Shown here piece after piece: positions 52,339 to 60,662 of a DNA stretch of 64,000 bases. Source of the stretch: Flavobacterium chryseum (GTDB lineage Bacteria; Bacteroidota; Bacteroidia; Flavobacteriales; Flavobacteriaceae); assembly GCF_004362015.1 (NCBI RefSeq), contig NZ_SNWW01000007.1:186001-250000 (forward strand). Reading direction: 5' to 3'. The notes beneath the pieces were generated by a model that was not told the DNA's origin, made no database searches, and saw only the letters and a program-made list of their open reading frames with translations. The translations under genes were made by a program, and so were the position numbers. The first letter of the stretch is position 1. Each line of letters starts with the position of its first letter.

Positions 52339-52429
52339 GCCACGAATTGCACCAATTTTCACAAATCCTTTCAAGAAAAGTGCATTACTTTTAAATGTAT
52401 ATAATTAGGCTCAAGTCATAATTCGTGGC
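52339..52429. repeat. GCCACGAATT palindromic repeat, copy B
   Basis: The left end GCCACGAATTGCACCAATTT (starts 52339) and right end AATTCGTGGC (52420-52429) form the same 10-bp terminal inverted repeat as copy A. The first 24 nt match the reverse complement of the right end of copy A with two mismatches. It begins 6 bp after the DUF3810 stop. Confidence 0.7.
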
Positions 52430-52480
52430 TAAAAAAACAATTTATTGTAACAAAATTGCTTTAATTACTACTAATCAATT

Positions 52481-52975
52481 ATGAGCGAAAATCTAGAACA
52501 ATCGTTTGTTGCGCAATTGCAGGCAAATCAGAATATAATCCACAAGATTTGTAGATTATATACTGCCAGCGAAGATGCTCACAAAGATTTGTTTCAGGAA
52601 ATAACAATCCAGCTCTGGAAGGCGTATCCAAAATTTAGAGGCGACAGTAAATTTTCGACCTGGACGTATCGCGTCGCTTTAAATACCGCCATTACCTTAT
52701 ACCGAAAAACCAAACGTACCATATCGACAGTAGAATATGAGAGTCATCAGCATTTTGTAAAAGATGTTGATTACAATTATGAAGAAGAAGAACAGATAAA
52801 ATTGATGTACAAAGCCGTTTATCAGCTTAATGACATCGAAAAAGCATTAGTTTTTATGTATTTAGAAGACAAAGATTATCAAGAAATAGCTGAGACCTTA
52901 GGGATCAGCGAAGTGAATGCACGTGTGAAAATGAACAGAATAAAAGGGAAACTTAAAAAGATACTAAATCCTTAA
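52481..52975 (+). CDS. ECF-type RNA polymerase sigma factor
   Basis: A 164-residue group 4 sigma factor. Region 2: HKDLFQEITIQLWKAYPKFRGDSKFSTWTYRVALNTAITLYRK. Region 4: LNDIEKALVFMYLEDKDYQEIAETLGISEVNARVKMNRIKGKLKK. The gene 8 bp downstream encodes a membrane protein with a soluble N-terminus, the usual place for an anti-sigma factor, so this sigma factor is probably held at the membrane until a signal arrives. The signal and regulon cannot be read from the window. Confidence 0.93.
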   Translation: MSENLEQSFVAQLQANQNIIHKICRLYTASEDAHKDLFQEITIQLWKAYPKFRGDSKFSTWTYRVALNTAITLYRKTKRTISTVEYESHQHFVKDVDYNYEEEEQIKLMYKAVYQLNDIEKALVFMYLEDKDYQEIAETLGISEVNARVKMNRIKGKLKKILNP

Positions 52976-52983
52976 AAATTATT

Positions 52984-53616
52984 ATGAAAGAACTGGATTT
53001 ACTAAAAAAAGACTGGAAAAAGAACTCGGATTCTTTTGAACAAATTTCTGAAAAAGAGATCTATAAAATGATTCACAAAAAATCATCTTCTATTGTAAAA
53101 TGGATTTTGATTATTAGCATTTTAGAAATTTTATTTTGGACGGTTTCAAATTTCTTCTTCAGTACAGACGAAATGCTAATTAAGATAAAACATGCAGAAA
53201 TGATATTTTATCTGGAACTCCTTACCTATTTTAATTATGTGGTAGTTTTGATTTTTGTGTATTTTTTCTATAAAAACTACAAAACCATCTCTACGACAGG
53301 ATCTACAAAATTATTAATGAGCAGCATTCTTAAAACCAGAAAAACGGTTCAATATTATGTGTGGTATAATTTAGGAATGGCAGTTATAAGCTCGATTATT
53401 AGCTTTTTTATCGCCTTTGTCTACAATCCTGAAATGGATTTTTTAAGAAATAAACTAGCTGCAAACGGTAAAGCAATGTTTATTACTGTTGGAATTTTGT
53501 TTCTGGTAACATTAGCATTTTTAGGTATATTCTGGTGCTTTTACAGATTATTATACGGAACTCTATTACGCAGATTATATGCTAATTATAAGGAGTTAAA
53601 GAAGATAGATTTCTAG
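52984..53616 (+). CDS. Membrane protein cotranscribed with the ECF sigma factor (candidate anti-sigma)
   Basis: A 210-residue protein: about 35 soluble N-terminal residues (MKELDLLKKDWKKNSDSFEQISEKEIYKM), then four transmembrane helices (about 37-58, 77-97, 122-142 and 163-185) and a short tail. It starts 8 bp after the sigma factor stop, indicating translational coupling. No ZAS zinc motif (HxxxCxxC) is present, so it is not a classical ZAS anti-sigma factor; binding through the N-terminal helix is an inference from position. It could also be an unrelated membrane protein. Confidence 0.75.
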   Translation: MKELDLLKKDWKKNSDSFEQISEKEIYKMIHKKSSSIVKWILIISILEILFWTVSNFFFSTDEMLIKIKHAEMIFYLELLTYFNYVVVLIFVYFFYKNYKTISTTGSTKLLMSSILKTRKTVQYYVWYNLGMAVISSIISFFIAFVYNPEMDFLRNKLAANGKAMFITVGILFLVTLAFLGIFWCFYRLLYGTLLRRLYANYKELKKIDF

Positions 53617-53617
53617 T

Positions 53618-53772
53618 AAAGGTTCAAAGTTGCAGAGCGACAAAGGTTCAAAGGTTTTTTTAAAGCTTTTAAGACTCTGGTTACTAAGTTGCTATGGCAT
53701 ATAAATTCAAATTGAAAAACGTGAAACTTTTTCAAATCTAAAATCTAAAATCAGAAATCTAAAATTTCTAAT
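53618..53772. repeat. Degenerate GGTTCAAAG and AAATCTAAAATC repeats
   Basis: The convergent gap holds AAAGGTTCAAAG-type units (53618-53660), GGTTACTAAGTTGCTA, and then AAATCTAAAATCTAAAATC (53734-53752), the reverse complement of the TTTTAGATT family at 7231-7256. No hairpin terminator with a good T-run is seen. Non-coding. Confidence 0.5.
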
Positions 53773-54577
53773 ATTCCCATCTTCTTAACTTATTAAGCTC
53801 TTCCTGTATTTTAACTTCTTCGGCAGGGATAACTTTTAAGAATGATGGATGCTGTTCGATGGCGAATTCTACTTTTTCGACGATTTCGTCGATGGTATCG
53901 TTTTCATAATCAATATCAAGAGGTTCTTTGATGATAAACGATTGAAGAATTCCTTTCTTCTTCATGCGGAGTCCTTTTTTATCAAACGAGCGGCGGAAAC
54001 CATCAATTACAATCGGAATTACGATAGGTTTATGTTGTTTGATAATATGTGCAGTTCCTTTACGAACAGGCTTAAATGATTTTGTTGTTCCTTGCGGAAA
54101 CGTAATTACCCAACCATCTTCAAGTGCCATTTTAATATTTTCTGTATCATTTGGGTTAACGTCACGTTTTTCAGTAACATCAACACCTTTTGCGCGCCAG
54201 GTTCTTTCAACAGTAATAGCACCAACATACGCCAGGATTCTTGGCAATAGTCCCGCTTGCATTGTTTCTTTGGCTGCAACATAGTATATGTTCATTTTGG
54301 GCTGCCACAAATAACCAATATTTTTAATATTATCCTGACGTCCGCTTAAACTTGCATTAAAAACATGAAACATCGCCACCACATCAGCAAAATAAGTCTG
54401 GTGATTCGATATAAACAACACATTATTATCAGGCAATGTTTTAATGATTTCAGATCCTTCAATCTGTAAATCATTAAATCCTCTATACCTTCGGTGCGTC
54501 ATAGCACCCAAAATACGAATTAACCATTTCTTAATGAATAATATGTGTCCGAAAGGATTTCGCTTAAACAATCCCAT
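53768..54577 (-). CDS. Lysophospholipid (1-acyl-glycerol-3-phosphate) acyltransferase
   Basis: A 269-residue PlsC-family acyltransferase, membrane-associated, that would acylate lysophosphatidate or another lysolipid. The catalytic region is FISNHQTYFADVV (His59, Asp65) and the phosphate-binding motif is FPQGTTK. Normally His and Asp are separated by four residues (HX4D); here five lie between them. The start is placed at the ATG at 54575-54577 (MGLFKRNPFG), because the longer frame (to 54613) begins inside a promoter element. Substrate specificity is not predictable. Confidence 0.87.
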   Translation of the reverse strand: MGLFKRNPFGHILFIKKWLIRILGAMTHRRYRGFNDLQIEGSEIIKTLPDNNVLFISNHQTYFADVVAMFHVFNASLSGRQDNIKNIGYLWQPKMNIYYVAAKETMQAGLLPRILAYVGAITVERTWRAKGVDVTEKRDVNPNDTENIKMALEDGWVITFPQGTTKSFKPVRKGTAHIIKQHKPIVIPIVIDGFRRSFDKKGLRMKKKGILQSFIIKEPLDIDYENDTIDEIVEKVEFAIEQHPSFLKVIPAEEVKIQEELNKLRRWEY

Positions 54578-54606
54578 AACTTTCTTATTATGTTTTTCCT
54601 GAGTCG

Positions 54607-54614
54607 CAAACATA
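54607..54614 (-). promoter_or_regulatory. -7 promoter element (TATGTTTG) for the acyltransferase
   Basis: It matches TAnnTTTG on the minus strand, ending 29 nt before the ATG at 54577 and overlapping the alternative upstream ATG at 54613. Confidence 0.45.
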
Positions 54615-54701
54615 CAAAATTTATTGATTTGCGAGAACTAATAAACAATTTCAAAAAGAAAATGATATCTTAATAAATATCAAATTGTTAATTTTATGTA
54701 A

Positions 54702-55358
54702 TTACAACTTTCCGTTAAAAGTAGTTTTTAAAACATCTCTTAATTCGCTTAATATCATTGCTGTTGCTCCCCAAACAATATGATTTTGAATATTGAATGC
54801 CGGAACCAGAATATTATTTCCATAAGAAGTCGACAGTGTGGCTTCGATTATAATTTCATCATTCAAAAAAAACGAAAGCGGAAGCTCTATAATATCTGCT
54901 ACTTCTCTTTCATCTGGATGAAACAAAAGTTCTTCTTTTGAAATTCCCATAAAAGGATGCACTAAAAAGTTACTTGGTGGAATATACATGGGAGTAAACT
55001 CTTTAATAACTTCAATTTTTTCAGAAAGGACACCAACTTCTTCTTGTGTTTCGCGTAAAGCGGTATCTTTAAAAGAAGCATCAAATGTCTCATATTTTCC
55101 TCCCGGAAAAGCTATTTGCGACGAATGAACGCCATTGTACGCATTTCTGACTATTAAAACTAAATGTGTTTTTCCGTTTTTTGGATAAAACAACATCATA
55201 ACCGCAGCAATTCTCGGGTTTATAGCTTGTAAATCTAAGTTTTTCAAAGCTTCTGCTCTTTCTTTTGGAGCCATTTTTATATGTGCGGCTTCAGCCGGAA
55301 GTTCAACTGGAATTAAATTAGGAACATATTGCAAAAAATCTTGAAAATCCATATTCAA
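54702..55358 (-). CDS. NUDIX hydrolase, CoA pyrophosphatase type
   Basis: A 218-residue NUDIX enzyme that would split coenzyme A or its thioesters to phosphopantetheine and 3-prime,5-prime-ADP. The NUDIX box is GGKYETFDASFKDTALRETQ followed by EEVGV. The CoA-specific (UPF0035) signature precedes it as LIVRNAYNGVHSSQIAFPGG. Length is normal. Its promoter is not clear: only AAACTTTG near the start is close to TAnnTTTG. It is divergent from the DUF4268 gene. Confidence 0.9.
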   Translation of the reverse strand: MNMDFQDFLQYVPNLIPVELPAEAAHIKMAPKERAEALKNLDLQAINPRIAAVMMLFYPKNGKTHLVLIVRNAYNGVHSSQIAFPGGKYETFDASFKDTALRETQEEVGVLSEKIEVIKEFTPMYIPPSNFLVHPFMGISKEELLFHPDEREVADIIELPLSFFLNDEIIIEATLSTSYGNNILVPAFNIQNHIVWGATAMILSELRDVLKTTFNGKL

Positions 55359-55362
55359 AGTT

Positions 55363-55370
55363 TATTTTTG
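55363..55370 (+). promoter_or_regulatory. -7 promoter element (TATTTTTG) for the DUF4268 gene
   Basis: It matches TAnnTTTG, ending 73 nt before the ATG at 55444, giving a leader of about 65 nt. Confidence 0.4.
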
Positions 55371-55443
55371 TACTTTCAAATAAAATATAAATATAGTCCA
55401 GAAAACGCGGTTCTACAAGTTTTCTAAATCTAAAGCCATAAAA

Positions 55444-55878
55444 ATGTATAGTAGAGAAGAATCACAAAAATTAAAAAGAGAATTTTGGGTGGCTTTCGCA
55501 GAAAAATATCCACGAAAATGGGTTCTTTATGATACTAAGATTAAAGATTTCTCTTTTAAATTTTATGTTGATAATAAAAAAGCGCAGGTTTTAATTGATA
55601 TCGAACCTAGCAGCGATGAGAAACGCAATGCTTATTTTGAAAAAATAGAGGCTTTAAAAAATATTCTGGAAGAAGAATTTATTAAAGATTTGGTTTTTGA
55701 AAAAAATCACACTTTAGAAAGTGGCAAAACCATTAGTCGCATTTGGGTAGAAAAACAAGGAGTCGGTTTTAGTAATCGAAATAATTGGGATGCTATTTTT
55801 GATTTCTTTTTTGAAAAAATGCACGCTCTTGAAATGTTTTATTTAGAGTATGATGAGTTTATAAAGGATATTTCTTAG
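55444..55878 (+). CDS. DUF4268 domain protein
   Basis: A 144-residue cytoplasmic protein matching DUF4268, a domain found alone in Bacteroidota or at the end of nuclease-like proteins elsewhere. Landmarks: KREFWVAFAEKYPRKWVLYDTKIKDFSFKFYVD and AQVLIDIE at the N-terminus, and NRNNWDAIFDFFFEKMHALEMFYLEYDEFI at the end. No catalytic motif. Function is unknown. It is transcribed alone. Confidence 0.8.
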   Translation: MYSREESQKLKREFWVAFAEKYPRKWVLYDTKIKDFSFKFYVDNKKAQVLIDIEPSSDEKRNAYFEKIEALKNILEEEFIKDLVFEKNHTLESGKTISRIWVEKQGVGFSNRNNWDAIFDFFFEKMHALEMFYLEYDEFIKDIS

Positions 55879-55915
55879 CCTTAGCTAAAGATGCTAAGTT
55901 TCTAAGTCTATTAGT
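55876..55915. repeat. Degenerate CTAAG-type intergenic repeat
   Basis: Just after the DUF4268 stop: TTAGCTAAAGATGCTAAGTT, then TCTAAG, with a period of about eight bases, resembling the decayed GGTTCTGA arrays after uvrA and at 53618. Confidence 0.4.
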
Positions 55916-55949
55916 TTGTTATTTAAACCCATTTGAGGGTTACAATTTT

Positions 55950-56132
55950 TTACCAACCTAGTTTATTGAATAATAAAATTAAAATAAAGATCGTCGCAAT
56001 TAAGTAATAATTGGTCCAGCCTTCTTTCTTTTTTTGATCAGCAGTAGCACTTTTATTGTATTTATACCACGAATATCCATTAAAGATTAGTAGCAGTACA
56101 TAAATTACTATTAGTAAATTATTCCAATTCAT
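55950..56132 (-). CDS. Small two-helix membrane protein
   Basis: A 60-residue protein from the ATG at 56130-56132 (MNWNNLLIVIYVLLLIFNGY); a longer frame exists to 56216, but its extra 28 residues are low-complexity. Two transmembrane helices (about 3-20 and 40-58) flank a basic loop (YKYNKSATADQKKKEGWTN). No family recognised. It is monocistronic, with a gap of 161 bp before it. Confidence 0.6.
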   Translation of the reverse strand: MNWNNLLIVIYVLLLIFNGYSWYKYNKSATADQKKKEGWTNYYLIATIFILILLFNKLGW

Positions 56133-56293
56133 AATATCTTTTTTTACTATTTTAATTTTATTATTTAATAAATTAACTTTCAAAAACGTGTTGAATTCGA
56201 ATAAATTAATGCACAAAATTATCTTATTCGAAATGAGTAATACTATTTGTATTCTATAAAACTATAAAACATATCTATAAATTAAAATCATCT

Positions 56294-56710
56294 TTAAACA
56301 CTAAAAATATTATAAACAATAATACGATCATCATAATTAATATAAAGCTGCTTGCGATAATCTTGCTTTTTTCGGGTAATTATTGATAGTTTACATTCGT
56401 TTCCCTCATTGTCTTTGCATAAAAAAGAATAGGTAATATCAGTATCATTTTCTTCTCTTTCGATATAATTCAGTATCATAAAAAGCTGAATTTCTTGCGA
56501 ATAAACTACAATTCGGTGTTTATTTGTGTCGAGAATTACCGAAAGATTAACGAGATCAAGAGTCGACCATTCGCCCCACTTTCCTCTTTCATTTTTTTCT
56601 AAAACACTAAATCCTGATGTTTTAAACTGATAGGATTGGGCGTAAGTTTGTTGCAAACCCAGCGCTAAAAAAAAGAGTATTATATATATAGAGGTGCGTA
56701 TGATTTTCAT
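56294..56710 (-). CDS. Exported protein of unknown function
   Basis: A 138-residue protein with a signal peptide (ending QQTYAQ, about residue 25), so periplasmic or surface located. The mature part is beta-rich with two cysteines (FLCKDNEGNECKL). No family recognised. It starts 20 bp after the nitronate monooxygenase gene on the same strand and is likely the last gene of the transcript running from mnmA. Confidence 0.7.
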   Translation of the reverse strand: MKIIRTSIYIILFFLALGLQQTYAQSYQFKTSGFSVLEKNERGKWGEWSTLDLVNLSVILDTNKHRIVVYSQEIQLFMILNYIEREENDTDITYSFLCKDNEGNECKLSIITRKKQDYRKQLYINYDDRIIVYNIFSV

Positions 56711-56730
56711 ATTGTGATTCTTGCAAACAT

Positions 56731-57675
56731 TTAAAACTCAAATTTAGCCTTTTCCGCGCACGCAATTTCAAAATCTGCAATCATTTCTCGAATAATTTGT
56801 TCTGCTGGTAAAATTTCATGAATTAAACCTGAAATTTGCCCTATTTCTAATTCTCCTTCTTCAAGATCACCTTCAAACATTCCTTTTTTAGCTCTTGCTC
56901 TTCCTAAAAGCTGCATTAAATCTTCTTTAGATGGTGATTTTTTATATAACGACTGAACATCATGATAGAATTTATTTTTAATTAGTCGTACTGGTGCTAA
57001 TTCTTTCAAAGTCAAATGAGTCTCTCCTTCTTTTATATTTACTATTGTTTCTTTAAAATTATTGTGTGATGATGATTCTACAGAAGCAGCAAAACGGCTT
57101 CCAACCTGAACACCATCGGCACCTAAAATCATTGCAGCCAACATTCCTCTACCTGTTGCAATTCCACCCGCCGCAATAAGCGGAATCTGAATTTTCTCTT
57201 TTACCATCGGAATCAAGGTCAATGTAGTTGTTTCTTCACGCCCATTGTGTCCGCCGGCTTCAAAACCTTCAGCAACAACGGCATCAACCCCTGCTTCTTG
57301 TGCTTTTAATGCAAATACACTGCTACTCACTACATGAACAACAGTAATTCCTTTCGACTTCAAAAAAGAAGTCCACGTTTTAGGATTTCCAGCTGAAGTA
57401 AAAACAATTTTTACGCCCTCATCAACCACAATATTCATAATCTCTTCGATGTTCGGATACAGCATCGGGATATTGACTCCAAAAGGTTTATCAGTTGCTT
57501 TTTTGCATTTTTGAATATGTTCGCGTAATACTTCAGGATACATAGATCCTGCGCCTATAAGTCCTAAACCGCCTGCATTACTTACGGCAGATGCCAGTTT
57601 ATAACCACTATTCCAAATCATTCCTCCCTGAATTATTGGATATTTTATATTAAAAAGCTGAGTTATTTTATTCAT
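56731..57675 (-). CDS. NAD(P)H-dependent flavin oxidoreductase, nitronate monooxygenase family
   Basis: A 314-residue FMN-dependent TIM-barrel enzyme. Markers: YPIIQGGMIWNSGYKLASAV at the start, FGVNIPML, GFEAGGHNGREETTTLTLIP (active-site His) and PLIAAGGIATGRGMLAAMI with LGADGVQVGSRFAAS (FMN phosphate site). The family includes nitronate monooxygenases and FabK-type enoyl-ACP reductases. Length and motifs fit either; FabK is a possibility that context does not exclude. It is 10 bp downstream of the subtilase gene and 20 bp upstream of the next gene. Confidence 0.88.
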   Translation of the reverse strand: MNKITQLFNIKYPIIQGGMIWNSGYKLASAVSNAGGLGLIGAGSMYPEVLREHIQKCKKATDKPFGVNIPMLYPNIEEIMNIVVDEGVKIVFTSAGNPKTWTSFLKSKGITVVHVVSSSVFALKAQEAGVDAVVAEGFEAGGHNGREETTTLTLIPMVKEKIQIPLIAAGGIATGRGMLAAMILGADGVQVGSRFAASVESSSHNNFKETIVNIKEGETHLTLKELAPVRLIKNKFYHDVQSLYKKSPSKEDLMQLLGRARAKKGMFEGDLEEGELEIGQISGLIHEILPAEQIIREMIADFEIACAEKAKFEF

Positions 57676-57685
57676 TCAAAAAATA

Positions 57686-59293
57686 TTATTGCTTAACAAT
57701 CTTTCCTGTTTTATGCAAACCTTCGGCATCAAAAGTATAAAAATAGAGCCCGCTTTTTAAGGATTGTAAGGAAAGAGTTGGATTTTGATTTGTAATTTGT
57801 TTTTCGATAAGTTTTTGCCCTAAAACAGAATAAATAATTACCGAAGCTGCCTCATTTTGTTCTGAATAAGAAAAAGAAACAGTTGTTTTAGCCGGATTTG
57901 GATAGACAGAAAATGATGTGGAATCCTTAAAATTTTCTACTCCTAAAGTTGATCCAAAATTTGGAATTCCATAACCATAATTATTATTTGGAGTTGCAAA
58001 TTTATCAGATGATTCCAAAATCATTTGTCGAATTTGCTGGTTGGTTTTTGTTGGAAATGCCTGCCATAAGCAAGCAGCCATTCCTGCCATAATAGGGCAT
58101 GAAAAAGAAGTTCCGTTTGAAGTTCCTATATTTCCATTGGCGTCAGAAACTACTGAAGCAGATCCTTGTGCCATAATATCCGGCTTAATTCTTCCATCAT
58201 AACTTGGCCCAATTGAACTAAAACTCGATTTCAATTTAGAAGCCGTAACCGATCCAATTGCTAATACCGAAAGTGCATCCGCTGGAGAACCAATATGTTT
58301 TTCTACTTCTGTACCTTCATTTCCAGCAGAAGCTAAAACCAATATGCCTTTACTAAAAGCTATTTCTGCACCACGCGAAACAAAATTGGTTGTTCCGTTC
58401 ATATCACTATAAGTATGATTATATCTTGGTTCATCACGTTGACCGAAATATCCTAATGATGTAGTAATTATATCAACCCCTAATGCATCGGCTCTTTCAG
58501 CTGCTTCCACCCAAAGTGATTCTTCGACAGGATTTTCTATCGCATCAATTTCTGTAATAAAAAGATAATAAGAGGCATTTGGAGCTGTTCCTACCAAAGC
58601 ATTTACCTTGTAACCGCCCATAGTTGAGAGAACTAAAGTTCCGTGATTATCACCGGTATAGAAATTGGTATTTCTTGTAGTAAAGTCGTAACCACCCAGA
58701 ATTCGATTATTATTTCTAAGATTTTCAAAGGGTTGAGCTGTATTAACACCAGGAAATCCTGCATCTAAAACCGCTATAATTTTTCCTTCACCGGTAAAAT
58801 TCTGCTTATGTAAAACTTGTCCGTTCAACATCTGAATTTGATTGGCAGAATTACCGTATGAATAATCAATTGTTGTTTTTAGTTTATCCAACGTTTGACT
58901 TGTTCTCGTTTCTGAAACCTTTTTTGCTGTTGTATTTAAAGCTTTATCTGCAAAATCTATTTTTTGAACAAATGATAGTATTTTTAAAGCATTGATGTTC
59001 GTCTCTGTACCTCGAATATGAAGTGCATTCAACCATTTAGATTGAGCCATTACAGTTATTCCCGCACTGGCTCTAATTTGATCTACAAAAGAAGTTTCCA
59101 GAGGCGCATCTGTAAAATCCAAAGTTATATTTTGATTCGTTCTTCGATCTAAAGCTTTTTGAGAAAGTTCTGCTAACGGATTATTAAAGAACTGCTGCGC
59201 ATTTGGTTTAGCATTAAAATAAACCCAGGCTTCTTGTTGCGAAAATACCGTGAACGAAAGAAGTAATAAAAGAAATGTAAAATTATATTTCAT
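57686..59293 (-). CDS. Secreted subtilisin-like serine protease with T9SS C-terminal domain
   Basis: A 535-residue S8-family protease. Signal peptide (ending TVFSQQ), an N-terminal propeptide-like region, then the catalytic domain with Asp177 (VLDAGFPG), His217 (DNHGTLVLS), oxyanion Asn325 (SAGNEG) and Ser396 (NGTSFSCPIMAG). The last 75 residues form a type A type IX secretion sorting domain (FSVYPNPAKTTVSF to GLYFYTFD), so it is exported by the gliding-associated secretion system and attached to or released from the surface. It lies 44 bp after mnmA and 10 bp before the flavin oxidoreductase gene. Confidence 0.95.
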   Translation of the reverse strand: MKYNFTFLLLLLSFTVFSQQEAWVYFNAKPNAQQFFNNPLAELSQKALDRRTNQNITLDFTDAPLETSFVDQIRASAGITVMAQSKWLNALHIRGTETNINALKILSFVQKIDFADKALNTTAKKVSETRTSQTLDKLKTTIDYSYGNSANQIQMLNGQVLHKQNFTGEGKIIAVLDAGFPGVNTAQPFENLRNNNRILGGYDFTTRNTNFYTGDNHGTLVLSTMGGYKVNALVGTAPNASYYLFITEIDAIENPVEESLWVEAAERADALGVDIITTSLGYFGQRDEPRYNHTYSDMNGTTNFVSRGAEIAFSKGILVLASAGNEGTEVEKHIGSPADALSVLAIGSVTASKLKSSFSSIGPSYDGRIKPDIMAQGSASVVSDANGNIGTSNGTSFSCPIMAGMAACLWQAFPTKTNQQIRQMILESSDKFATPNNNYGYGIPNFGSTLGVENFKDSTSFSVYPNPAKTTVSFSYSEQNEAASVIIYSVLGQKLIEKQITNQNPTLSLQSLKSGLYFYTFDAEGLHKTGKIVKQ

Positions 59294-59337
59294 AGTTTAC
59301 TTTTTTAAAGGCAGAACCTTTGTTAAAAAGTATAAAG

Positions 59338-60525
59338 CTAAGAAATTACTCCCGAACCAACTAATTCATTATCGAAATACCAGGCTGCGAATTGTCCTTC
59401 AGTAATAGCTGATTGAGGTTCATCAAAAGCAACATACATTCCGTCTTCAAATTGATGTAAAACTGCTTTTTGCAAAGGCTGACGGTAACGAATTCTCGCC
59501 ATTACTTCCATCGTTTCTCCAACTTTCAAAGCTAAATCTGTACGAATCCAATGCACTTCAGATTTTTCGATAAACAATGCTTTTTTGAATAAACCCGGAT
59601 GTTGGCTTGTTAAACCTGTATAAATAGTATTCGTTTCAACATCTGTAGCGATAATAAACAAAGGATCAGTTGTTCCGCCTACATTTAGTCCTTTTCGTTG
59701 TCCTATCGTAAAATAATGAGCACCCTGATGTTTTCCAACGACTTTTCCCATTGTTGGAAGATATTCTCGTTTTTGAGATTCTAATTTTATTTCTTCCTGA
59801 AATGATAAACCTTCTGGTTTTTGAATATTATAAATAGGATCGTTTTTATCAATCTGAACGATTTTACCTTCTTTTGGTTGCAATTTTTGTTGCAAAAATT
59901 CCGGTAAACGAACTTTTCCGATGAAACATAATCCTTGAGAGTCTTTCTTTTCTGCAGTAACTAAATCCATTTCAGCAGCGATTTCGCGAACTTCCGGTTT
60001 GGTTAAAGCTCCAATTGGGAATAATGATTTTGCCAATTGTTCTTGCGATAACTGACATAAAAAATAAGATTGGTCTTTGTTGTTATCTGCTCCTGCAATT
60101 AATTGATAAACTGGTTTACCATCAACTTCAATTTCATTTTTTTGGCAATAATGTCCCGTGGCAACATAATCTGCTCCAAGACTTAAGGCAATTTTCATGA
60201 AAACATCAAATTTGATTTCGCGGTTGCAAAGAACATCAGGATTTGGAGTTCTCCCTTTTTCATATTCGTTGAACATATAATCAACGATTTTTTCTTTGTA
60301 TTCTTCGCTTAAATCAACAGTTTGAAACGGTATTCCTAGTTTTTCAGCTACTAGTAATGCATCATTACTATCTTCTAACCAAGGACATTCGTTAGAAATA
60401 GTTACTGAATCATCGTGCCAATTTTTCATAAAAAGCCCAATAACCACGTAACCTTGTTGTTGCAATAAATAAGCAGCAACACTAGAATCTACTCCACCGG
60501 AAAGTCCAACAACTACACGTTTCAT
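59338..60525 (-). CDS. mnmA: tRNA-specific 2-thiouridylase MnmA
   Basis: A 395-residue enzyme that activates U34 of tRNA Lys, Glu and Gln with ATP and inserts sulfur, giving 2-thiouridine. The PP-loop is SGGVDSS (9-15). The two catalytic cysteines are Cys100 ([10 protein letters not shown]) and Cys200 ([10 protein letters not shown]), matching Cys102 and Cys199 of E. coli MnmA. Length is normal. A canonical TACCTTTG promoter lies 29 nt upstream, and a GGAG sequence precedes the ATG, one of the few clear ribosome-binding sites in the window. Confidence 0.97.
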   Translation of the reverse strand: MKRVVVGLSGGVDSSVAAYLLQQQGYVVIGLFMKNWHDDSVTISNECPWLEDSNDALLVAEKLGIPFQTVDLSEEYKEKIVDYMFNEYEKGRTPNPDVLCNREIKFDVFMKIALSLGADYVATGHYCQKNEIEVDGKPVYQLIAGADNNKDQSYFLCQLSQEQLAKSLFPIGALTKPEVREIAAEMDLVTAEKKDSQGLCFIGKVRLPEFLQQKLQPKEGKIVQIDKNDPIYNIQKPEGLSFQEEIKLESQKREYLPTMGKVVGKHQGAHYFTIGQRKGLNVGGTTDPLFIIATDVETNTIYTGLTSQHPGLFKKALFIEKSEVHWIRTDLALKVGETMEVMARIRYRQPLQKAVLHQFEDGMYVAFDEPQSAITEGQFAAWYFDNELVGSGVIS

Positions 60526-60554
60526 TTTAACTCCTTTATATTTTTATAAGGGTG

Positions 60555-60562
60555 CAAAGGTA
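60555..60562 (-). promoter_or_regulatory. -7 promoter element (TACCTTTG) for mnmA
   Basis: It matches TAnnTTTG on the minus strand, followed by CACCC (TTTGCACCC). It ends 29 nt before the ATG. A Shine-Dalgarno-like AAAGGAG lies between. Confidence 0.6.
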
Positions 60563-60662
60563 AGTCATATTTTAGGAAATTATAACGGTTTTGATTAGTT
60601 TCTCTAATGCCGTTGTAGATAAAACTTATTATTGAATAATGATTTTAAGCTAAATGTGTAAA

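Noticed and set aside
51136..52429. Insertion sequence or composite transposon around DUF3810
   Set aside because: There is no transposase and no flanking target duplication that I can see; the gene product is a membrane metalloprotease-like protein. Kept only as a repeat-flanked gene.
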